DNA of 64,000 nucleotides. Origin: Vanilla planifolia (taxonomy: Eukaryota > Streptophyta > Magnoliopsida > Asparagales > Orchidaceae). The position numbers were made by a program, and so were the translations under genes. Shown in pieces: positions 54,580-64,000 of this stretch (positions are counted from its first letter, which is position 1; every line of letters begins with the position of its first letter). The stretch lies in contig CM043872.1 in assembly GCA_023846275.1 (NCBI GenBank), positions 27,084,670-27,148,669 of the forward strand. Reading direction: 5' to 3'. Below the pieces are notes generated by a model. The model saw only the letters and a program-made list of their open reading frames with translations, did not search any database and was not told the DNA's origin.

Positions 54580-55182
54580 ATGGTTGGTACCAGGAGACTT
54601 CCCTTTCGTGGAGCAGCTAGAGGCAGACCTGTATCTGCTACTCCTACCCCGGAGACGATCCCAGCATTGCCAGTTGAGCCAGCCGTGGATCGTTGGATCG
54701 ATGCCTTCATGCGGTTGCGTCCGCGGAGCTTCAGTGGGTCGGCTGACCCAGCGGTGGCTGATGACTGGATGGCTCATATGCTTGAGCTGTTTGATGCCTT
54801 GGGATGTCCACTTGGCAGGAGGGTAGTACTTGCTGCTCTAGTATTGGAGGGAGAGGCTGCTACCTGGTGGAGAGGCCAGCGGCGCGCTATGTTTGGGGAG
54901 GCCCAGAACAGCGAGATAGCATGGGAAGACTTTGTTGAGGCATTCAGGGAGTGCTACATTCCGGCTTCTGCCATGTCTCAGTTCAGGAGGGAACTTATAC
55001 AACTCAGGCAGGGTCAGATGTCAGTGAACGATTACTTATCAAGGTTCACTTATCTGGCGAGGTACGCCGCAGAGCTGGTGCCTTCTGAGGAGCGCAGATG
55101 TGAGATGTTCCTAGAGGGACTTCGTCCTATGCTGCAGCGCCAGCTAGTTGTGAGTCGGTTGCCAGGTTTCGTGACTTGGTAG
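54580..55182 (+). pseudogene. Truncated Ty3/gypsy gag
   Basis: ATG at 54580 opens 200 codons with the typical gag (Retrotrans_gag) core: LVLEGEAATWWRG, AWEDFVEAFRECYIP, FRRELIQLRQGQMSVNDYLS, RFTYLARYA and RRCEMFLEGLRP. The frame ends at TAG 55180-55182, but the neighbouring frame continues with gag-like FRDLVEAARSVELIDTRMEA, so a single-base frameshift lies near 55,155-55,170. After about 55,260 the sequence jumps to the element's 3' end, so the zinc knuckle and all of pol are deleted. Confidence 0.85.
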
Positions 55183-55357
55183 AGGCTGCGAGATCCGTTG
55201 AGCTTATTGACACCCGGATGGAGGCTCAGAGAGAGACTCACAACAAGAGGTACAGGAATTTGAGGAGTGTTTTCTGGCGGAGAGGTTTGAGAGCAGGAGG
55301 ATATTGCGGAAAAGTGGCCGGAACTTCTTGCTGAATTTCGAGGGCGAAATTCCTGAT

Positions 55358-55369
55358 AAGGTGGGGAGA
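55358..55369 (+). other. Polypurine tract
   Basis: AAGGTGGGGAGA directly precedes the 3' LTR (one T between). Confidence 0.85.
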
Positions 55370-55370
55370 T

Positions 55371-58300
55371 TGTTATACCCGGTAAAATATTATAGGTTTA
55401 ATCTTCAATAATTAAATTATGGCTTGGATGATTTCAAATCGACAGTAGGATGAGCCAGGAGCTCAATTGGAGGCTATTGGAATTTCTGAAATTTTCTGGG
55501 GATTTTTCGGAGCACCGAGGAATTTTTAAGTAATTTTCCCTGTTTAATTGGATTTTTGGAAATTCGAAAATCTATTTAAATCGGTCCATTAGACCGGAAT
55601 TTGGTTTTTACCGCGCGTGAACCGGACCGGAACGGTTCAGCGAAGGCGGGGGCGGTTCGCCGAGTGCGTTTGCGCGTGCGGTTGGATAAGCCGCGGATAA
55701 GCGGATCGGACGGACGAGATCAGCGGTGGAGATTAACCGGCTGATCGGGTTTAAGCGGCGTTATTAGAAGGTCAACCGGCACTTAATGGGTTCTTAACGG
55801 GTTATTACCGGTTTAAGCTGGGTATTTAACCCGATTAATTTCGGCTGTTAGGGTTTTCGAGCGGTGGCCGGAGACGAGGTGTTCGCGGCGAACGGCGATA
55901 TTTTCCGGCAGCCTTTCAAGGGGCTTTTTGTACCTGGAGGTTCGCGGGACCGAGGAGAATCGATTGGTACCGGTTTCGTTCGGCGAGGAGCAGCGGTGGG
56001 TCGCGTGTGAGCTTCACCGTCGCCGGAGAAGAAAGGTAGGAAATTCAGAAATTAAATTAGTTATTTAGCAAAATTAAAGCATGGAATATGTTGTTAATGT
56101 CTATCTGAGCATGTGATTGAAATTTTGAAGTCGGAAATGCATCGCAGTATTATAATTTTAGCATGTTAGATTTTAGGGTTTCGGAAAATTATACCCGCCG
56201 AATTCGGGAAATTTACCAAGCATGTGTTGAATTGATTATGTGCTTTATTCATGTTAAGATTGTATCAAATACTGAAAATTGTTTAATTTCATAGATTGTT
56301 CGTTTAATTTCATAAATTGTTAAATGAGGATCGGATGAAAACTTCGGCGGGAAATTTGATTGAATCTTAGAAATTAGTGGCATTATTGACAAATTAGGAT
56401 AGTATGAACATCGGATTTTGCTTCTCCTTGATCTCGGTCGCCGGAAATCGACGGGGAAAAGGGAATTTCCCGGAGAATTCGTCGGCTAGGGTTTCGCGGG
56501 CGCCGGGCGGAGGAAGGAGATGGATTAGGATTTAGTTAATTAGTTAATAATTAATCGTAAATTAATTAATTAACAATTATTAACTTAATGGGCGCGGATG
56601 AGAGAGAAGAAAAAGGATTATAATTCGGAAATTAATTCCGAATTTACGGAAATAATTTAATGCGGCGCGGAAGAGAAAAAAAAACGGGAGGAATTAAATT
56701 CGGAAATTTATTCCGAATTTTTGGAAAAAGAAAATGCAGAATATTTAATTCGGAAATTAATCCGAATTTCGGAAAAAGGATTATGGGAAAATTTAATTCG
56801 GAAATTTAATCCGAATTTTCGGAAAAATAATTTGCAGAATATTTAATTCGGAAATTAATCCGAATTTTTGGAAAAAGGATATATGTGGAATTTAAATTCG
56901 GAAACTATTCCGAATTTCGAAAAATGGATAAAGACGGAAATTGATTACGGAATTTAAAAATTTCCTGAAGTAGGGAAAAATGTTATCAATGACGACAGTA
57001 CAGTTGAAAACAGTCATACAGAGGCATGGTACATAGATGCTACCAGAACAGTCAGTAACTGGTATAGTTGTATTGCTTGGATGGCAAAGGGCATGGATTG
57101 AGTCAGTTTACTCAGTGTTGGCATATTTTATGGATTGGCATACTGGACCGGACTACTATAGACCCTATATGATGTTTTAGGGTAGTTGTGGTAGGTAACT
57201 GTGCGGTTCAGACTTAACTTTCACAGTATACATGTGGACTGGTATGCGCCTTGTTGTATCTGGACACATGTTGCCGAATCTTGGAGTTAAAGCTTGGCAA
57301 TGACTGTAGGGGCGTGGCTTCTATGGAAATTGTTGGGAGAGGACTTCTTGGGACGGTGGCTGAGTCGACCTCTTCTGGTCCACGAGTGTAGGCCTGCGTG
57401 CCTGAGAGTGGCAGCGGCAGGGGTGACTCGCCGTGGCTAGCCAGGGTGTCTCACGTTGGCTAGAGATCTATGTGACGGGTTTGTCTATAGTCTCCAGAAG
57501 ATTGATTGACGAGAGACGCTGCGGTGTCGGGTGCTAGGCGCCATGCGTGCGCAGAGATGGGCGTGTCCCGCTGGCATGCTACCTGGGAGCACAGAGGAGA
57601 GCTACTCTGTTGTGACTGGGGGTGACTGTGATTGGTTAGAGTCTGGAACTGAGAGTGCCTATCCACCATATATTGTTATGTTGTATTCTTATACTCTTGC
57701 TATTATCCTTCTCTTGCATGTGAGTTTTACTAGCTGTCTTTCCTACTGGGCGTAGCTCATTTCCGTATTATATATTTTCAGTGGCTCGGCAGACTTGACG
57801 CTACCAGATTAGGTGGGATCGTGGTCAGCAGACTTGTGGAGGATATCTGATCGGTGATTATCTGAGAAATTCTGGTTAATAAATTGTTGCTGTTGGATGT
57901 TGTCAGTGAGACTGTTATTTTTATGTCTTGTATTATGTGAGGGTAATTCTGACTTATGTATCTAGTTGGATGATATTGTATTTGTTGGACTTGGATCTTA
58001 TTTTTGTGATGTAGTTTCCATTCACTGTTTTACTTTATTATCTTGATGGTATAGTGTGTGGAGTGCTATATTTTATCTGAGGATGTTATGTATTTTATTT
58101 TTGATGGTGAGGTCATTACATGACTATGGAACTTAACATTGGGGGTTCAGACTTCTATTAGACCGGTTCTCCTATCGGTATGGGTTAGGAGTATTGGGTC
58201 TAGTAGGAGTAACATTGCGCGAGTCCATCTGTTAATTCAGGAGTCATGAACCTGATTTGACGGTGTACCCGGGAGATGGGATCCACATTGTTAAGGAAAG

Positions 58301-58432
58301 TAGGTGTGTAATGATGTGTTATATCCTATGTTTTTCGTAGGCTACTCAGGTTGGTATGGGACGATCTGAGCTGTCTATATGCAAAAAAAAAAATTTATGC
58401 CAAAATCAGCCTAGAAAATATGGGGTGTAACA
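55371..58432 (+). repeat. 3' LTR
   Basis: 3,062 bp, near-identical to the 5' LTR. Differences seen: five transitions (for example near 55,817, 57,143, 57,637, 57,680 and 58,063) and one extra A near 56,680. The palindromic array sits at about 56,622-56,925. Confidence 0.95.
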
Positions 58433-58437
58433 ATAAA

Positions 58438-61400
58438 CTTAATATTTAGATATTTAGGTTTGAGTTAGTTATAACAAAATTCATAGATATCTTAATTTAG
58501 CATATTTACATGAAATATACCTTTAACTTATTAATATTTTTTTATATAAAAATAATAACTATGACAAGGACAATAGATATATGATATATTGTAATCTTCA
58601 AATTTAGAGGTGAGAATATAGTTTAGAAAAGCTTATTACTTATCTATTATGCTAATGACTTTGAGTCTATATCAATACTTTTAACTTCATCTTAATATTG
58701 TCATTATCACATGTTGGTGATCTTCTTTGTCGATACATAATTAGGATCTTTAATTATCATATGCTTGATTGCTTCTTTATACAATCGATCAATTTTAGTA
58801 TAATAAATTTGGAGTGCTTTTTTTATATTGGATTTTCATTGTCTTAAGGATTTGAAAGATAATTCTTTTACTTGTTTCTTTATAAAATATCATTGAGGCT
58901 ATTTGATTCATATAATATTCTCAAACTTTTTTTTTATTAAAATAGGTTTGACTTATAACCAAACTATATAAATTATGGTAACTTATTTTATGTTTTTTGT
59001 CTATGTTAATTATTATCTTGCCATCACTTATTACAATAATAAATTTTCTTTCACACAATGAATCCCAAATCGACCTCCTTGAACACAATAAAATCTAAAA
59101 TTGAATAAATGTACTTTCCCATTGTTTTCCTTAGAGTAAAATATAACTTACTTATTTATATGATTGCTTTATATGCTTTTTGGGAAAATTGGGGAGTTTT
59201 TCTCGGTAACATTATCTTATGTTCATGTCTTTAATTCAATGGTTTGGTATTGATTGTTATCTAAATTTGAGTAACTTAGATACAAATGTAATTGTAATCC
59301 ATCTTCAAGTCGGACTTACCTTTGGGCTTTGATTCAATTTTTATTGCTTGATCATCTTTATAATATGAAGCCTTGATAACTAAGTTTATGTGTGAGTCAT
59401 ATTTTTACTATACCCTTTTATATGATTTTCAACATTTTTATGTTATTATTTGTTAATATTATTTGCAATCTATGTTAAGATATAATGTAATAATGATTTT
59501 ATGTTTTATATTTAATAAACTATGATTGATATACATATCAATTTTATATATCAATTTATATTTTTTTAATTGATGGAGTTCCAATTAAGTAATGTGTTTG
59601 ACGACTTTGAGCCCTCAAAATTTTACTTTGCATTTGAGCCAATGATTTAGCTGGGATTAAGACTTTGCTTGGTATTTTTAAGATCAATTTTTTGAAATGA
59701 GATCAAGTATTTATTTAATTATAATTTTAAAATAATGTTTTCAATAAAAGATACGATATAATATAAAAAAAAGATAATTTTGTGCTTCAAAAAGAATGTT
59801 AAAAAATTAACTTTATCTTCTTATAAAAATGTTAAATATTACTTTAATCATTTAATGATATCAAATATTTTATTAAACTTTCATTAATTATCCAAAATAT
59901 CATTTTTTTAATCATATTTGTAAATAATATTTTTTAAATACATTTGTTTATTAGGTAGCTCAATTTTAATAATAATTATATCAAATACAACATAAATATT
60001 ATATAAATAGTTATTTTATTTTTATGGATGAACTTAGTTTTTTAAGTTGATTAATGCTCATGTATTTATATATAATTATATTAATTTATTAAAAAAATAT
60101 TGCTAGTGGTCCCATTGTCGTCGTTATTAGTGAACTTTATAAAGGGTCCACTACGCTTCTTTAAGGTCTGCCCCAAAACTCTAGAAAAAAATCTCACCTT
60201 TAGGGTGGATATACCCATCACTCCTTCAGTCTTCCACAATATTTAATTTATGAATACTAAATGAAATAAAATATTATTTAACATTTAATTATTTCTTTAC
60301 TTTAGAATCATACTTAAATACTTGTGACAAAATCAAAATTTTATCATGTTTAAGTTTTCTATCACAAAATTAAATCAATATATTTAAAACAAAATCCAGC
60401 ATATGTTAATTTTCTTAAAAGAACAAAAAAACTTTAGCCAGGAAAATAAAATAATATTTAATTATAAATAGATTTGACAAGATATTGTACTTATTTGATG
60501 CCTTCCTAATTGTCCTTTATGTTTCGTAGTTATACGTCTCTCAAGCGGTTATTAGTCCTACTGGTCATTCTCCACATTTCTGTACTGTTGAGTACATTTG
60601 AAGGTGATGACGAGCTTCAACATTTTTTTTAAAAGAATAAAAATATTTATTTCTTTGTTTTTTTATTTTATTTTGAAAAATAAAAACTTATTTAATTTTG
60701 ACACGAGATGTTTAAAGATATTTCAATTTCTTTTTTTTGTTTTTTTCTGTATACTTTATCAAACGAAATTACTATTCAAAAAAGCTATATTAAAAATTTG
60801 AATATATATATATATATATATATATTAAATCTTTTTGTGCACCATTTGATTAGCCTAAAAGGGGGTTGTTATTTTGGTAACTTCAATTAGGTCTTACTTA
60901 ATGCATCCTATTGTTTCGACAATTCTTGCGAACTAAGTTTTAACAAAGCCATGAATATATTCAAGTATCTTTACTTTAAGCCATTATTTTATGATCTCAT
61001 TGTGTTAACTTGGTACTTTTTTATTCTGATTAGCATCTCTATGTGCATGATCTTAATTAGTGACTTAACTCATTATGATAATTTAAAGAGTATGGAGATT
61101 ATATAAGGGGTATAAGATGGTTTATGGATTAGTTTAAGGGGACTCAAATATTTAATATTAGATATGTTTGAGATGGTGAAGGGTTAATGATGTCATTACA
61201 ATTAATACGATCATGTAATGAGAAGATTTGAAATAATAGTATTATATATTTTTTATTAATATTTGAAAATAAAATTGTCATAAAAATTGACGAAATAATT
61301 CTTCAATAATTAAAACACATTTAAGTTATATTCAAGAAGGCAAACATACATCAATTACATGAGTAAGAATTGTGTAGACAATTTATAAGAAATCATGGAA

Positions 61401-64000
61401 TTTTCTCAATTTATGTTACTTGCATTCAGTTCTTTCAAAAATTCACATCACATTTTCAAAAGAAAAAAAGTCTAACATATCAATGCATATTTTAAAAATT
61501 TATTATTTCAATGCTAATTGATTCACAAAATACAAATTCAAAGATCAAACATTTTCAAATAGATTTGGTGGGATCCAAATTATATTTAGATTTTAAATAT
61601 AATATATTTGGTTATAGCTTAACAAATTTATAAGTTGTTATCTATATTATAAAATAAAAAATGTTATTATAAAGAACAAATATTATTCTATACTATTTTT
61701 TGAGAGCTAGTATAACAATGATATTTTGTGAATAAAATGATGCTTTAAGAAGAAAAAAAGAAACTAAAATGATGTCCCAAGCAAATTAGAGCGCATAGCA
61801 AGATTCATCATCACATTTGGACATATAAAAGTTAGGAAGGATTTTACAATAGTGACGACATGAAAGCAAGAAAAAGATACAAAGAATGTATAAAAGATCT
61901 TAGAAAAAAAACTAAAAAGAATCCTTATGAAAACCTAGAAGTTCGAGTTAACTCTATTTTATTGTTTTCAAGTGATCAATATATTCGATAAGGATATTAT
62001 GTATTGGTTTGATCAGAATGAAAGGCAAAATTACATTTCAAAAAAGCATATTATCTCAATAAATTAGATCAATTAAAAGAGATTATTCAAATTTTATAAG
62101 ACATATTTAAATTGTGTCATATCTTGTGTGATAAAAATCTAATAAAATATATCAAAATATTAATGTATCAAGTACAAATAGAGTTAACAATAAAATATAG
62201 AAGACACAAAATGAAAAAAGTGAGTGTGACAAATAAGTATCTCAATAAACAAACATTCTTGTTAACATAAATAATGAAAAATAATATATAATATCCAAAC
62301 TAACATATAATAAAAGAAGCTATAATAAAAGTATCAAAACAACACATGATAATAAAATAAATATATACCTCACATATACAATATCTCTTATGATACTCAT
62401 AATACACAAAATAATATAAAATATTACTCATGAACCCCCTATTTTATGAATGTCTATATCTACACTTAAAATGTAATTTAAAAAAATAAAACATTACTTA
62501 ATAGACAAACTACTAGCTATAAGCATAAAAATAATATGAAAGATACATATATATGCACAAAATTATCATATGTAACACATATTGCATCATATTTTTTGTT
62601 TTCTTCTTTTTATAGTGGATTTGTTTTATTTTTAATTTTCTTTCTCATTATTTTTTTATTTCATTTTTTGGATCATATTTTCTTATGTGTTTGCTACATT
62701 CATTTTTTAGAATCTCATATCATATCATCATCCATTGTGAACCTATTGTCAATATTGTCAATATTTTGCACTGATGAGGATGAGGCCTTTATTGTATCAT
62801 GACCCACTTATGGCCTTTGTTGTGTTGTGATATCATCCTTAAGCATAATAACAAGGATGATATTTATCTCATATTAGGTAGCTATATATCATTAATAGGA
62901 AAAATGTCACCTCATAATCTGAACATATGAAAACGATGTCATATTATACAAATACATATACCATCAAGCACTCCATAATAATGGCTCAAGGAATTTATCA
63001 AGCCAACCAACTTAAATCATATTTATTTAGTTTATCTACTTAATCACTTTTAGAGATTTCTTTCATGGTGTTTTTATTTTTTTATCTTATATTTTTATTT
63101 ACCATATAATTTTCATCACATTTTTAATAATAGTTTAGATTCTATTTTCTAATTTAAGAAAACTCATGTGCTTACTTTCCACTTTGTGTTTATCTATAAT
63201 AAAAACACTTACAAAAATTATTCCAAATAATCTTTAAAGGCCTTACAAAATCAACATATAATATTGTGCTATATCACTGGGTTATGAATTTATCTATTGA
63301 GATTTATAAATCTCATTAGTGTTGACATCACAGGTCATGCTACCACTGCACCGAGAGCTGGGAATGGTGCTTCTACAGAAGAGCCCTTTTCACGAGATGT
63401 GTGAGAAAGGGGAGGGTTTGGTTTGATTAAACGTTTAAAACATGTCTTTATTTATATATTTTGGATTTTGGAGTTGGGGTTTGTCTTATCGTCGAGTCCC
63501 CACCTTGGATTTTGTTATTTGTCCTCATATAGATGTTGTATCTAGCGACTCTGATGATAACTTTGTTATATAGTAGTACTTGATGTAGGTGGAGGCTTGA
63601 TAAATACTTTAAAGAAATATTAAGTATATTGTAATATCTACTCTTTTGAAGTTTGATATTTTAAGGTAAATTAAATAAATAGTTTACATGATTTGGGAAA
63701 AATGATCTAGCAAGAATAGCTAGGGATTGTAAATGACAAAGATTAGAACTTATAAAAAAGGGATAGGTCATGGGATAAAGGTTTATTATTTCTTTAAAAG
63801 AATTGAAAATGATTGTGAGGTTTTGTGTGAGAATTTGAAAGAATAGGGTATAAAAGTCATCACAAAAATAACCAATTTGGGGCTTTTGCATTTAAGCTTT
63901 TAAAGAGAAAGAAAGTGTGGGAAGCAATAATTTGTGTTGTTGAACTCGTAGGAAGCTGTATTTGTAATAATTTAATTGTGGATATGATAACAATATTGAA
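58438..64000. other. AT-rich spacer, no gene seen
   Basis: Short frames only. An (AT)n run lies at 60,801-60,826. Two less AT-rich patches, about 60,105-60,235 and 63,330-63,420, are unexplained; the second could be the tail of a decayed retroelement but no motif proves it. The part near 62,200-62,530 resembles 42,700-43,000 in word content only. Confidence 0.4.
60801..60826. repeat. (AT)n microsatellite
   Basis: About 26 nt of AT repeat. Confidence 0.9.

Larger units (their letters stand above)
51311..58437 (+). mobile_element. Young non-autonomous Ty3/gypsy (LARD-like) element with 3.06-kb LTRs
   Basis: Two nearly identical LTRs (51316-54376 and 55371-58432) start TGTTATACCC and end GGGTGTAACA. 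They are flanked by a perfect 5-bp target duplication, ATAAA, at 51311-51315 and 58433-58437. The internal part is only 994 bp and holds a PBS, a broken gag and a PPT, but no protease, RT, RNase H or integrase. By eye I counted five substitutions and one 1-nt indel between the LTRs, so insertion was recent. The gag type, tRNA-Met PBS and the GGTGGGGAGA tract point to Ty3/gypsy, probably a chromovirus relative; without pol this is inference. Proteins must have been supplied by a related full element. Confidence 0.93.

Overview
This window is nuclear DNA of a flowering plant. It is AT-rich, its genes are split by canonical GT..AG introns, and it carries plant Ty3/gypsy, Ty1/copia and LINE elements. 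All proteins are plant-type. I cannot name the species from the sequence alone.

Three host genes can be supported. (1) 1,900-6,518 (+) is the 3' part, seven exons, of an ABCB/P-glycoprotein-type transporter of the plant ABCB4/11/21 group. The first membrane domain is not in the window. (2) 11,934-40,620 (-) is a complete guanosine deaminase gene (GSDA type). Its 564-nt reading frame is spread over five exons and about 28.7 kb. Intron 1 (13.6 kb) and intron 3 (14.3 kb) are packed with transposon debris. (3) 46,085-49,235 (-) is a two-exon gene for a 788-residue acidic, Glu/Val/Ser/Thr-rich protein of unknown function with a short basic C-terminus. A possible fourth, very small two-exon reading frame lies at 7,001-7,268 (-).

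Layout: 0-1.9 kb intergenic or intron debris; 1.9-6.5 ABCB; 6.5-11.5 AT-rich spacer with microsatellite, short tandem duplications and a possible TIR element; 11.9-40.6 GSDA. Intron 3 of GSDA holds an old Ty3/gypsy element (about 12.6-24.3) with a younger GC-rich LINE nested in its 5' LTR (12.9-14.9), then an antisense decayed copia (about 25.0-26.05). Intron 1 holds a decayed LTR element (27.5-32.3), a decayed copia with a recognisable reverse transcriptase (about 34.5-39.1), and a 52-bp near-perfect hairpin (35.58-35.70). Then 41-46 kb is AT-rich spacer with local tandem duplications, 46.1-49.2 the acidic protein gene, 49.5-51.3 spacer, and 51.3-58.4 a very young Ty3/gypsy derivative with 3.06-kb LTRs, 5-bp target duplication, PBS, PPT and only a broken gag inside. 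58.4-64.0 is AT-rich spacer with no gene seen.

The genes show no common pathway. The main story is transposon growth of one small housekeeping gene, plus a recent insertion of a pol-less LTR element that must have been copied by another element's enzymes. I did not find a convincing new biological system. The best leads are the GSDA intron structure, the hairpin inside its intron 1, and the young non-autonomous gypsy element with its palindromic LTR array.
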